DNA of 64,000 bases from Cyanoderma ruficeps (Eukaryota; Chordata; Aves; Passeriformes; Timaliidae). The stretch covers positions 111,718 through 175,717 of the forward strand of contig VZDJ01000205.1 in assembly GCA_008694505.1 (NCBI GenBank), read 5' to 3'. Positions 1 through 10,411 of this stretch are shown piece by piece (within the stretch, counting starts at the first letter, position 1; the number at the start of each line of letters is the position of its first letter). Below the pieces are notes generated by a model, which saw only the letters and a program-made list of their open reading frames with translations, made no database searches and was not told the DNA's origin. Position numbers and translations under genes: made by a program.

Positions 1-18
1 GGGGGGGGGGGGGGGGGG
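1..18. other. poly-G run at the window edge
   Basis: Eighteen consecutive G at the left edge, directly followed by retroviral integrase sequence. Two similar G or C runs in the window (9092-9110, 59995-60006) each touch a single n. This is probably an assembly artefact, so the true left junction of the provirus is not visible. Confidence 0.6.
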
Positions 19-578
19 CACAAGCTCTCGCAGAGCAGTTTCTGAAGTTCTTTGGGTGCAAAAAAGATGAATCAGACACTAAAGGCACAGCTATCAAAGT
101 TAATGTTAGAAACAAAAATGTCTTGAGTAAAGTGCCTCCCTCTAGCTCTGCTCTGAGACTGGACTGTCGCCATTTGAAATATTGTATAGAATGCCTTATG
201 AACATGGGATGCCGGTGGGGCACCCCCGAATAGAGAATGGCCAAATTCAACCCTATTTGATAGCTATAAATAAGAGCCTACAAGACTTGCGAAAGCACGG
301 ACTGGTAACACAAAGAACTCCCTTAGGGTTTGCTATACATAAAATACAACCTGGAGATGAGGTACTGATCAAAACCTGGGAAGAAATCTTGCTGACACCT
401 CACTGGGAAAGCCCTTTTCTTGTCCTTCTCACCACAGATACAGCTATCCAAACAGCAAAAAAAAAGGTTGGACTCATGCATCACGAGTGAAAAAGATCGA
501 GCATCGGGAAAGTACCCAGGAGTGGAAGGTATCCTCATCACCAGGAGACTTAAAAATCAGATTACAGCGTCACTGTAA
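19..578 (+). pseudogene. pol: pol remnant: integrase N-terminal scrap and C-terminal domain
   Basis: The first 45 bases correspond to the end of the integrase zinc-binding region. A deletion of roughly 420 bp then removes the whole DDE catalytic core, and the text resumes near base 68 just after the third catalytic position. An in-frame TGA lies at 124-126, and about 23 bp are missing near 155. From 182 to 490 the C-terminal DNA-binding domain is readable, including the proline-rich stretch and the segment before TPHWE. A frameshift near the A-run at 458-466 breaks the last residues. The pol stop TAA (576-578) directly abuts the ATG of the next ORF. The matching minus-strand copy is 14486-15480. 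No active integrase could come from this copy. Confidence 0.88.
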
Positions 579-1172
579 ATGACTGAGGATCAGATAAGTT
601 GTCTGGAACAGGATTGTGAATGTTTTCCATTTATTTATTTCAAATGTGTATATTGTAAACAAATTTGGGTCACCCACTGCAGAGGAGGGTATAGACCTAA
701 AGGCTTGTGTACCAAGTGTCTGGAGGAGGAACAAAAGGTGACTAGCTGTGTCTTAGTGCTTGCTACTAATTTGGGTTTGCTGGAGTTAGATTCTCTGGAG
801 TGGTATTTGATATACAAAAAGGGAGTAGAGAGAAAATTCGATGCAAAGGCACAGGTCCTTGCAATCAAGTGCCGAAGGTCAAATAAAGTACCCTGCAGGG
901 CTGATCCTGTCAAATCATTGAGGTGGGGCACTTTTAAAAGGAGGTATGCGGTTTGGACAAGCTGTGGAACCCCTGAAGAATACCCCTGCTGCCAAGAAGA
1001 TACTTTACCTCATCACTGGTTGCAACCCAGTGGGCGCAGGCAAAGGCAGAGGAGTACACCTGTGGGGAAGCCTGATGGTCCTGAGCCTAGTAGGGTGCCA
1101 GACAGCTGGAATGCACGCAGAAGACCCACTGAGGCAGAACCCCATAATGGAGTGAGCAGTGTTTGCAGATGA
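579..1172 (+). CDS. Cysteine-rich ORF of unknown function between pol and env
   Basis: An uninterrupted 197-codon frame whose ATG touches the pol stop (TAA at 576-578, ATG at 579-581). The N-terminal 50 residues are Cys-rich: C8, C13, C15, then CVYC (C23/C26), H33, C34 and CTKC (C44/C47), a pattern suggestive of a metal-binding fold. More cysteines follow in the middle (LAIKC, KVPC) and a CC pair in YPCCQED. There is no signal peptide or membrane segment. The last third overlaps the start of env (946) in another frame. The minus-strand provirus has the same ORF at 13922-14485, also abutting its pol stop, with the CxxC pairs, the KVPC segment and the CCQED segment kept despite frameshifts. I recognise no family. 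The gammaretroviral layout I know has no gene here. It could be an accessory protein or an unusual leader region. It is the only undamaged coding frame in this provirus. Confidence 0.65.
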   Translation: MTEDQISCLEQDCECFPFIYFKCVYCKQIWVTHCRGGYRPKGLCTKCLEEEQKVTSCVLVLATNLGLLELDSLEWYLIYKKGVERKFDAKAQVLAIKCRRSNKVPCRADPVKSLRWGTFKRRYAVWTSCGTPEEYPCCQEDTLPHHWLQPSGRRQRQRSTPVGKPDGPEPSRVPDSWNARRRPTEAEPHNGVSSVCR

Positions 1173-4100
1173 CTCTGGAGGGGCAGGTGACCAAGAAAAT
1201 ATTAGCCTACCAAGCCCAGTATGACTGTCAGAGAGGTAAAGAAAAGGGGTACTGTACCTTCAACGGCACAAACTACAAATTATGTGAATTGAACCGGGGA
1301 ATAGTGTGCCACAACCCAAGAGCAATACCTAAGGATGGGCAGTCAACACCTGCATCCACTGAAAAGAAAAAAAAACCAGCCATGTATTATACAAGAGAGA
1401 AGCTGGGGGGATACCAACTATTCCAACATGTAACCAATGTAATCAGACTGTGTGGATAGGAGGTAAATTGAAATCAACCTTTGTGGCCTATTTTCAAGTA
1501 AAAAAATTGTGTTATGACAGTAAAGAGCTGGGAATGTGTATTATAAGAGAGAAAACTAATTGGGTAGGAAAGAACCTGAAACATGACAGGAAACCCTCAG
1601 TAAGCAATGAGCCCATTATACTTGACCTTCTCAGGGAAGATGATGATAGAATATGTCTGCAATTTGATGAGGTTTTTTTGCTTTTCAAGGAATGAAGAAG
1701 GACTAGATCCAGAAAGTAAAATGGAGCTAGTGGCACAGGAATTAAAAAGACAGGAATCAGAAGTAAGGAAAAAGAGGATGGAACAAGAGAGGTTAAAGAC
1801 TCTGAGTGAACACTATGAACAGTTAGAAAAGCAATATAGTGACTGGGGTCTACCTGCTTCTAACCAGAATCTATTTATAGATTTAATGCAGGAAATTGCC
1901 ACAAAATTGGGTTTGTCTAACTGTTGGATTTGTGGGGGACTCAAGTCTGCAGAAAAATGGCCATAGAAAGGTGAGAGTTTAGCTCCAGAACAACTCTTAA
2001 AATGGGATAATGCTCAGATTTCAAAAACAATGCAGAAGCCCGAAGGATGGATACTGGATCAAAGGATAATTGTAACTATTTGTATTAGCAGAGAAGGAAG
2101 AGAATACAATGAGGTGGTAGGATATACTCCCTGTATATCCACCTTAGCTGTAAATTCAAACAATAATACCAAGATCTGGCAACCAGAACCCCCTAACTGG
2201 GTATTGGAGCCAAAAGAAAAAAGATACCTGTGATTAGTTTGAATCAATCGAGTTGTGTTGGCATAAAAGCCCTGGAGCTAACCCCTACCAATCTTTGGAA
2301 AGTCTGCGGGATTATTGGAGGGAGCCAGAAAAGGTAAACATGAACTGGAAGGCACCTGATGGCATATATTGGATTTGTGGGAAAAAGGCCTATAGTGAAT
2401 TACCCTGCAGATGGAAAGGATCCTGTACGCTAAGCATGATCCAGCCTTCCTTTTTCACACTACCCAGGTCAGAGAGCAATTTATTGGGATCTCCTTTGTA
2501 TGAAACCTTAAACCAACAGAAAAGGGGATTAAAGAAAGAGCTTCCCATGGCAGGAGGAAGCCAAAGATGGGGGGAGGAAGAATGGCCCGCAGAAAGAATA
2601 ATTGCATATTATGGTCCAGCTACTTGGGCCCATGATGGAAGCTGGGGTTACAGGACTCCTATCTATTTGTTAAATAGGTTGATAAGGCTTCAAGCTGTGG
2701 TAGAAATTCTCTCCAATCATACCTCAGATGCCTTAGAGTTACTAGCCAGACAACACTCTCAAATGTGGGCTTTTGTATACCAAAATCGTATAGCCCTAGA
2801 CTACCTGTTGGCAAAAGAAGGAGGAGTTTGTGGGAAATTCAATGAGTCTGAATGTTGTATAGAGATTGATGATTATGGGGAGACCATTTGGGGTCTAGCA
2901 GCTAAAATTAAAAAGGTAGCACATGTACCCGTTCAGAAATGGAATTCTATCCTCCAAGCCTCATGGTGGGATCAGTTGTTTGGGCAAGGAGCTTGGTGGA
3001 AAAAGGTAGCGTTCTTTATATTATGTTCCATCGCTGGGGTAATATTTCTACCATGCCTGATACCTTGTTTTATCTGATTGATACATTCAGTGGTACAAGG
3101 CATGCAGATTGCAACCCTGCCCACAGACCCCAAACTTGCAACAGAAAGGTCTGGTCAAATCTCTAAAATGTCAAAGATACTGAACTTAGGGGAAGAGGCA
3201 AGTAAAGCTGCAGAGGCTTTGGCTAAATTTGAAGAAGAGGTTAAAGAAGAAAACATTGTCTATCAGAAATATTGTGAAATATCACAAGGGGAATGGGATG
3301 ATTATAATAAGTTTGAAGATGACTGGTGTCATGGGTTGGCGCTGGCCAAATGCCAGTGCACCCATGAGTGCATGTTTTTTTTAATGAGCTATTGTGAGAT
3401 GTGGTCAAGAACAGAGCAGAGCAGGCTTAAAACTTGAAATAGGAAAAAAGAAATTAATTAACTTACATAACAACAGACAGTAGATACAAAAAGAAAACTT
3501 AAACACCCAAGAGTAGAAAAGAAAACCTCTTAGAACACTTCTCCTCCTCCCCCCAATTTCCATCTCTTACATGCTCAACAGTTGACACTAGCACATACCC
3601 TCATCTACTTGCTTAAACCTTCCACAACCCTGGGTTCCCAATCTAAATCATCATCCCTTAAAAAACAATCTTCAATCTATTCAGAGAGAGAGGAGTCTCT
3701 CTTGCACTACAGACCCCCCAAAGGAAACACAGGTCTATCCTCTCGTGTTCCCATGTCACCCATGGCACCACCTGGAGAATTCTACTAGGGTGACACTTTC
3801 TTTTTCATGTTTAGTGCTCTTACTACTGTCTATGGACTAAAACCAGATAGGGCTCTTTTAAAGATGTTTGGTCAAGTACTAAAAACCAGCCATCTTCTTA
3901 TATTGGGACTATCAGTCCCCTTCAACATTTACCCCTAGGGCCGAGGGTTCTAAGAATAAGCCACAAAGAGTTTGGCTTTGAACTAAAAAGCATCCACCCA
4001 AAATACAGTTTTATTTATATTTGGAAGAGTCAGGGTCCGTTTATAGTTAACATTATGCAAGAGAAGTCCAACCTAAAGGCCACTCCTCTTCATCTCTGGC

Positions 4101-4765
4101 AATCGGGGGAGATTCTTTTTAGCTTTTTTTATCATCTTAGTCTCAGGTTGTCCTCTTTCTTCTGAAACCACCAGCTATGAGAAATTAATGTCTGAGAACA
4201 GTTCTCCTTTGTCTTAAAAAGAGTTAAAAGCTTCTGTCTCCCAGCAAGGCCACAGGCTCAGGCACTCCGGTAACTCTTACACAGCTCTCTTACACAGCTC
4301 GGTAACTCTTACACAACTCGCAGCTCGGTACCTTCTCCCTGGGGGGGAGGGGAAGACGGGCCGAGGGGGAGGGGGGGTAGAAGACAGAGACGAGGGACAG
4401 AAGGCACCTCTGAACCTCTCCACCCCTCCATCCTAAATGGGGCTAACTCAGCTTTTGTTTTGTTCTTGCTCTTTCCCCCCCCCCGAGGCCCGGGCCTACC
4501 TCAGCCAGGCCTACTTAGCTCCCCTCCCTCACCCAGCCTAGCCAGGCTGGGCAGAGAAGAAGAAAAAATGCTCCTCTGCTGAAAGCAGAGCCAAGAAAAA
4601 GAGAATCCTTCTGAGAATTTTTGCTTTTAACCCCCTGTGTCCTCAGAGGCGTGTCCAACGTCTCAGTGGTCACCGAAGGTGCCAACATCTAAACTTGACC
4701 ACTGATTAGTTTGACCTCAGCTTCCTGAAAAAACTCATTTCCCCTTAAACCAAGACAACTGGTAA
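946..4765 (+). pseudogene. env: env of copy 1 (surface and transmembrane subunits), broken and interrupted
   Basis: The frame starts at 946 with a hydrophobic leader (HLWGSLMVLSLVG). Breaks are a 2-nt loss near 1154 giving TGA, a frameshift around 1350-1450, an extra T in the T-run 1673-1679, TAG at 1964-1966, TGA at 2231-2233 and TGA at 3075-3077. The surface subunit carries CWIC (1922-1933), the kind of motif that bonds SU to TM in gamma-type envelopes. The transmembrane subunit (within 2253-3326) shows a heptad-like helix, a conserved NRIALDYLL segment, a Cys followed seven residues later by CC (2829-2858), and a hydrophobic anchor (about 2997-3074). A cytoplasmic tail follows the 3075 TGA. 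The ERVL-type LTR at 3327-4757 lies directly after a Trp codon. Across it the frame meets TAA at 4763-4765, which fits the original env stop. Confidence 0.9.
3327..4757 (-). mobile_element. ERVL-type solo LTR (1,431 bp) inside env, TSD ACTGG
   Basis: The + strand reads from TGTCATGGG to CCAAGACA, flanked by a perfect 5-bp duplication ACTGG (3322-3326 and 4758-4762). Read on the minus strand it begins TGTCTTGG, like other ERVL-type LTRs in this window, and ends in CA. It contains pyrimidine-rich and GC-rich blocks (4330-4560) and no long ORF of note. It is younger than the host provirus because it splits the env tail. Assignment to ERVL rests on the LTR ends and 5-bp TSD; the duplication itself is exact. 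Confidence 0.85.
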
Positions 4766-4941
4766 ATAATTATCATCACTTCAAAAGTACAGTTGGGAAA
4801 AGGGAGAATTTTAGAAGAAGTAGACTATAGAAACTAGAATAGTTGTTCAGAATAGCCTGGTGTGTTAAGGATGGTTTACTCACATGCCTGTAAAGAAAGA
4901 TCAAAAGTAATAAGGTAAAAGCACGAATTTAATGTGTTCAT

Positions 4942-4957
4942 GAAGAAGGAGAGGGAC
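4942..4957 (+). other. Polypurine tract of copy 1
   Basis: Purine-rich GAAGAAGGAGAGGGAC directly before the TG of the LTR at 4958, the normal place for the plus-strand primer. This ties the LTR to the env-bearing sequence to its left. Confidence 0.7.
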
Positions 4958-5473
4958 TGTGGTATACGTTATAAGATAAATTTGTGCTTCAAACTAATGT
5001 GGTGTGATATATGACATATGTAAATTTGTGCTTGGAAATTAAAAGATCCAATACTGTAATAAAACCCTAAGCAGGAGGCAGATTTGTGGTTGTGAAACAC
5101 AGTCGGCACTGAGGAAGACTCGAATTAACAACAGAAAAGAAGTGGCTCAGTCTGAGATGGCTGGTTACCAGGGTTGGGCCTGAATACACCCAGTGATTGA
5201 TACCAGATATGCATCTGCGATAAGACAGTCAGAGATGTGCATCCCAATGCCGGATTCCCATAAATCGAATCAAGCCCTCATCTCTGCCCGGAAAGAGCCC
5301 AGAACACAGAGTTTGTGAACGGGAGGAGTTCGGCTTGATTGAGGCTGACTCTACGTTCACCCAACATTCGATTCCCGGAATCGGCGTTGTCTCTTTTATT
5401 GTGGCTGTCCGAGATTGCTTTTCATAGCGAAATAAAATTGCTTTATATTAAATTTGCTAAAAATCTTTTTACA
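4958..5473 (+). repeat. 3' LTR of copy 1 (family B, 516 bp)
   Basis: Begins TGTGGTATA and ends TTTTTACA. It carries AATAAA near 5431 and is clearly related to the solo LTR at 7936-9177, sharing the block before the polyadenylation signal almost base for base (for example the TTGTCTCTTTTATTGTGGCT stretch). Compared with that copy it lacks about 100 bp that there contain the TATA box, so its own promoter is probably inactive. The right-hand TSD cannot be checked because the 5' LTR is outside the window. Confidence 0.82.
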
Positions 5474-7104
5474 CCTGTCTCAGAGCATTGTTTGATTGAA
5501 AGAATAAATTTGAATTCATGCTGGTTTGCTTTGTACCTGGCAAAACTGTGGGGAGAAAACACAAGTTGTAGCTGTCTTCCTCTTCTTCCTCCTCCCAGCC
5601 CACATGAGCTCTAGCAGAATTCTCAGATGGAGTCTGGTGCATTTACCCATCTCTGAAAGTCAGAAAAAACAAAATAGCTCTTTTCCTTACACCCTAGAAA
5701 TTTTTTGTCATTATCTACAAGAATGTGAATGCTGTTGCTTCCCACTGAGGAACAGGACAATTCCACTGCTGTGATAAATCAGTGCCTCTGTGATGGTGGA
5801 AGCAGTTGGTGATTTAGGAATGTTTTGAATTTTGCCGTTTTGCTTTCTGCTTATCTTTGGGTAGGTGTAAATGTTGTGGTCCTTAAAGATGGGTGCTGTG
5901 GAGAGCCGTGCTCTGAGCTCAGCTGATTGAGTCACCAGATCCTTGTGATCCTTGGTGTCTGCCACGTCATGTGCCTTTCCAGCAAGGGGCTCTTGGTTTC
6001 CTGTGCCATGAGTTGGGAACATGGAGCTCTGCCCCATCATGGGGGAGACACGTGGCTCCAAGGTGAGCCTGCACAGGTGAGCCTGCAGTTCTCTGAGTGA
6101 ACTTCTCAGGTGGAGAACCAATTAAAAAAGCTGAAAAGGGCTCAGCGAAGCACTTAGTGGTTTGCAGTGATGTGTGTCAGAGCGACTCAGCAGATCCTGG
6201 TGTTCCTCCGAGTTCTGTGTTTTCATCAAGGGTAGTGTGAAAAACAAGGTTCACTTTCAATGTAAATTTTAAGAAATAGGTTTAATAGAAGATAAGACAA
6301 TTAGGAGTTAGAAAAAAAAAATTCAGCCAAGTCCACACCCTGCTATATCAGACGCATTCTTTAAATACTCTTTCTATTGTATCAATCTGTTGCATATTCA
6401 TATTTTTCCATAAACTAGTTTCCATATTCCAGGAACTGTTTTGCATGATCCCTCCTTGGGTCCACCTTTTTAGAGCATGTGTGTTTCTTGGCTGTGTCTT
6501 CATTATCACCTCCAGTTTGGGCCTTGGTCCATACTTTCTTCAGATGGTAGATGCTGATAGTTGGTATATCAATAGCAGGGTCTTCTTTATGTGTTCACTG
6601 GATGTTACCCTGACCAAACAGACAGTTTAAGCATACTATATCAACTACTACCACTATGCCTAATTTTCTTTACTAATAGCAGAAATAAAAACCTATATCT
6701 TTACCACAACGTTAATAATCACATAGCACACATCTTGCGAAAAGCCAACTTTATAATATGCATTTATAACGGGTAGGAAGTATGGTTAAATGCAAATAGG
6801 ATTGAGCTTTTATGGTAAGACTTGATCTTTTGCCCTCTGAGGGTGCATATGTGAAATGGGGGATCTGGCAATGGCAACAAGCTGATACTAAAATGTGCTT
6901 CTGAATGCTGCTCATTATTCTTGTTGAAAGAAAGAAAGGGAGCAGATGCAAGCCTACAAGTTGAAATTGCATTTACTGTTACTTTATAAATGTGTGTTAA
7001 TCCTTCCCTGTGTAGCCTTTCACACATCCAAATTATAATCTGAACTCAAAGCTTTCATCATGATAATGATAGCGATGCCGGCATATAGAAGGAAGCATGA
7101 GAGA
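5474..7104. other. No recognisable feature
   Basis: About 1.6 kb of moderately AT-rich sequence to the right of copy 1. The longest open frame (minus strand, 5711-6121) has no recognisable domain and ordinary composition. I see no LTR ends, tandem repeats or exon signals that I would defend. Confidence 0.5.
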
Positions 7105-7108
7105 TGGT

Positions 7109-7739
7109 TGTTATAAATGTGGTGAGCCGAATCAGAATTAAAAAAAGATCAATTTTATTTGCTCGCTAATGCAAATTGAAATACAGAAAAGAAATAAAAA
7201 CCCAACAAGAAAAAGACCAAATTGCAATGAAACAGACAAAAATCCAAGCCACAACAAAGATCAAATTCGATCGAATTGGGAGGCGAACACTGGACTGGCC
7301 CGCGCCAAGTCCCCCTGTCATTCGCTCCGACGTCCTGCTTTTAGGGTCCAGTTTTTATACTTTTTATTTCCCTCCAGGCAGGGTTTTCCTTTGTTTGGGG
7401 CAGGATTATGAGATTCATGGTTCTTCCTTTTTGGATTCAAACTTCTTCCTGAGTGGAATCAGAATGGTGTCTGCCGATTAACTGTAAATCATATTGAAAT
7501 TTAGAGTGAGGTCCCTTCGCCAGACAGAAGGATGGTTATTGGAAGCCGAAGTTGTCTCGGAGCTGATGGTTGGGTGATTTGGCTGCGGAGACTCAGTTGA
7601 AGTCCTCCCTTCACTTGTAAATTGAGGAAGACATTCCTCAGTCCACCTTTTCCTCCGGTGTTTCTGTTAGCACATTCCTTCTGCCTGCAATTCTTTAATT
7701 TCTCATGCCCAGATTAATATACAGTACCTATTTACAACA
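7109..7739 (-). mobile_element. Solo LTR, family A (631 bp), TSD ATGG
   Basis: The + strand begins TGTTATAAATG and ends TTTACAACA, with a perfect 4-bp duplication ATGG (7105-7108, 7740-7743). Read on the minus strand it has TATAAAAA near 7355 and an AATAAA-type signal near the end. Its terminal block resembles the LTRs of the copy 2 provirus, so it is probably a gamma-type LTR. Other copies are at 8537-9162, 11051-11674 and, partially, about 9400-9632. Confidence 0.88.
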
Positions 7740-8536
7740 ATGGTGATGCCAGAGACTCTGTTATAATACTGTTTATTACTTGTAGGACTTACTTAAAATG
7801 TAGTGATCAAGTGTCTAACTGGTAGTAGAATACATTCTTTAAATCTCAGTGGTTTAGGTCAGGTGGCCTCCTGGGCTGAGGTGGTGTTCTGTGTGCTTAT
7901 GTGTGTGTATCATGTCTTTGCTGCTGTATTTGGTGTGTGGTATATGATAGAAAATAAATTCGTGCTTAAAACTAAGGTTTCCAAAATTGTAGAAATCTTC
8001 AGGCAGCTGGAGAGAAAAACTAATTTGCAATTGTAAGAACACAGGCCAACGACAGGGTGGATTCCAGATGTACAACAGAAAAGGGGTGGCTCAGCAGGAG
8101 ATGGACCATCTACCAGGGCAGGAGGACTACTCCCTACTCCCTCCTACTCCCTCGGTGATTGATACCTGATATGGATCTGAGATAAGGAGATCGAGGATGT
8201 CAAGTATCAGCATCCCAATGCCAAGTTCTCAGAAACCAAATCAAACCCTCATCTCTGCTCAGAAAAAGTTTTGAAAACCAGCAACAAGAAAAGAAAATAC
8301 ATGAATATGCGTGTTGAGCAAAAGCTAACAAAGACTTTGCCTTAAGGGAAAAAACCTGTATAAAAACTGTCCCCCGAACACAGAGTTTGTGAACGGGAGA
8401 AGTTGGGCTCCATAGAGGCCATCTCTTTTTTAACCCAACATTGATTCCCGGAATTGGCGTTGTCTCTTTTATTGTGGCTGTCCAAAATCGCTTTTCATGG
8501 CAAAATAAAATTGCTTTCTATTAAATGGGTACGTAT

Positions 8537-9162
8537 TGTTATAAACGAGGTGAGCCAAATTGTAATTAAAAAGACCAAAATTTATTTTCGTGTGACAGCG
8601 AGTACGGAAATGAATCAGAAAAAAAATTACAGCCACGATAAATACCAGTTTGATCCCGGGAATTGAATGGGGTGAACGCAAGACAGGCCTCTATCGCACC
8701 TGCCTCCCCTTCGTTCACAAAAACCCACCACCAATAGTCTAGTTTTATACAGTTTAATTTCCCCGAGTCTAGTTTCTTTTGTTGAACAATCCATGTATAG
8801 GTATTCATTGGTCTTCTTTTGGGATTCTGATGTCCCCTGAATAGATTTCCCAGTCGAGTGGGGCCAAGATTTCTGGGTCCAGTGGGGAGAAAGGGTTTCT
8901 GAGAAGCCATCACTGATTTAATCAATGTTATCAGGTAGATGTTCCGCTCATTAGGGGCAATTGGTAATTCCCCTCCAGACTGAGCTACATCCATTCATGT
9001 GTTGATTTTCTCATTTTCCCCCTCCTATGGGTGATCAGTTGACTTGTCCAGGCTTGTTCCTCTCCTCCTAGAATTCCCTTTTGAATCATTGCCCCCCCCC
9101 CCCCCCCCCCNTGCAGTTTTATATTTCAGGCGAGAATTAATATATAGGAGTTATACATGACA
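8537..9162 (-). mobile_element. Solo LTR, family A, nested in the family B LTR; TSD GTAT
   Basis: The + strand starts TGTTATAAACG and ends ATACATGACA, with GTAT on both sides (8533-8536, 9163-9166). The insertion splits the LTR at 7936-9177, so it is the younger of the two. A 19-C run and one n at 9092-9111 interrupt its right part, so the sequence there is unreliable. Confidence 0.86.
9092..9111. other. Poly-C run with n: assembly gap
   Basis: Nineteen C followed by a single n inside a family A LTR. The other family A copies have no such run, so this marks a gap rather than biology. Confidence 0.75.
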
Positions 9163-9399
9163 GTATCTTTTATAACAGGTGTGTAAAGAAAAGAAAAAAA
9201 GCTTGTTCTCATGTGTCCCAAAAGTGTGGAAGGTGTTTTACAGTGATGCTGTGGTGTCAACCAGGGACTGAAAAAAGATGCTGCACTCACAGTTGTGACT
9301 GCTACTGGGAAGCGTTACTGGGTATTTATGCAGTGTGTCTGGAAAACCATGAGGCTGGAGAGCTTGAGAGAGGCTTCTCTGGGAAGAGCAGCTTCCTGT

Positions 9400-9632
9400 C
9401 AGTAATCTGGAGAGTTGTAGGCAGGTGCAGTCTTTTGGGCAGATGTTTTGGTCATTAAGCATGCTTGCTAGTCCATTTCCATGGGAGCCACATCCATTCA
9501 TGTACTAAAGGTCTAAATCTTCCCCTGTTTTCCCCTCCTTGTCCTGGAGTTTCTCCATGAATATCTTTTCCCTGTTTTTAAATTCTTTATTTCTCAGCCA
9601 CAAATTAATACACGGAGGTTATTTACAACACT
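9400..9632 (-). repeat. Partial family A LTR
   Basis: The stretch containing CACATCCATTCATGT and ending GGTTATTTACAACA matches the right-hand part (U3 start) of the LTR at 8537-9162. The other half is not recognisable. The left boundary is approximate and no TSD was found. Confidence 0.6.
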
Positions 9633-10406
9633 TGTGTTGTTTCCACCCTGGGCTTGCCCAGCAGTTGGGAGCCAGCGTGGCTTTGGTTTTCTCCTCACTG
9701 TGTTCTTTGCCTGTTCAGACCCAGTCGTTTTCTACTGCCCTCCGTGCTCCCGGCAGCCTGGGTCCCATTCCTTCCTGCATCTGCGGTGTGCTGTTTCTCA
9801 CTGCTCAGCACATCCACCTTGAGCTGCGGCTTCATCTTTGTGAAGCCATTGCTTCTGTGTTATTTATTGCTTGTTTGCCAAGTAGATGAAGTCGTTCTGA
9901 ACTGTGAATGATTCCTTCTTTCTTAAAGTTGCAGTCTGCTATGTGTCATGTCTTTGAGACAATTTCATGCTCTAGATCAAAGAATTTCTAATATTGTCTT
10001 TCTGTCTGGAATTTTACTGGGAAAAAAATCCCAAATTCTCACAGATGGCATCTACCAAAAGTATCCTTGCCTGGGGCACAGGCAAGTTGTTAATGAAGAG
10101 TGGTGCTGCATGGGTCATGTTGGATATAAGCATTGTCTGGTCAGCTCTTCTTTCCTGCTGTGGTTTCCTCTAATGCATTGGGTGCTGGAGCACTGCAACC
10201 ACCTGCATTTCCTGCAGACCCACTGTGCAAAGGATGCTGTGTGGGATTGCAGCAGGCATTTTGTATTGGTCAGCAACAAGTGCAGCACTGCCTCTACCAT
10301 ATCATGCCCTGGGCAAAGAAGCCATTTGGAAAAATTTTGTGTAAGGAATAACACATTATTCCTTTCCTCGGTCTGGTTAGTCCATAAAAAATCAATATGA
10401 CTGATG
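9633..10406. other. No recognisable feature
   Basis: About 770 bp between the partial LTR and the left TSD of the copy 2 provirus. Open frames here are short and overlap on both strands, with no domain I recognise. It would be continuous with 19369 onward before the provirus inserted. Confidence 0.45.
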
Positions 10407-10411
10407 ATAGC

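Larger units (their letters stand above)
1..5473 (+). mobile_element. Gamma-type endogenous provirus, copy 1 (5' part outside the window)
   Basis: In order: integrase C-terminal remnant, cysteine-rich ORF, env, a short untranslated region, a purine-rich tract (about 4942-4957) and an LTR starting TGTGG at 4958. The tract directly precedes the LTR, which makes that LTR the 3' LTR of this provirus. A foreign 1,431-bp solo LTR interrupts the env end (3327-4757). The 5' LTR, gag and most of pol lie outside the window or are deleted. No flanking duplication can be tested because the left end is missing. It is the same internal type as the minus-strand provirus at 10412-19363, with corresponding integrase, cysteine-rich ORF, env and 3' untranslated sequence, but the two 3' LTRs belong to different subfamilies. 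Confidence 0.9.
7936..9177 (+). mobile_element. Solo LTR, family B, split by a nested LTR; TSD GGTG
   Basis: Left end TGTGGTATA at 7936 and right end TATAACA at 9177, with GGTG on both sides (7932-7935, 9178-9181). The LTR is interrupted by a family A LTR plus its target duplication (8537-9166); without it the length is about 612 bp. It has a TATA box (TATAAAAA, 8359-8366) and AATAAA near 8504. It is related to the 3' LTR of copy 1. As a solo LTR with its own TSD it is a separate integration of the same family. Confidence 0.87.

Noticed and set aside
124..126. Shared TGA as programmed readthrough or selenocysteine
   Set aside because: A second shared stop is TAG in another gene, both copies carry many private stops, and no readthrough signal is visible. 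Common descent or editing is simpler.
5711..6121. 136-codon minus-strand ORF to the right of copy 1
   Set aside because: No motif, no copy elsewhere in the window, ordinary composition.
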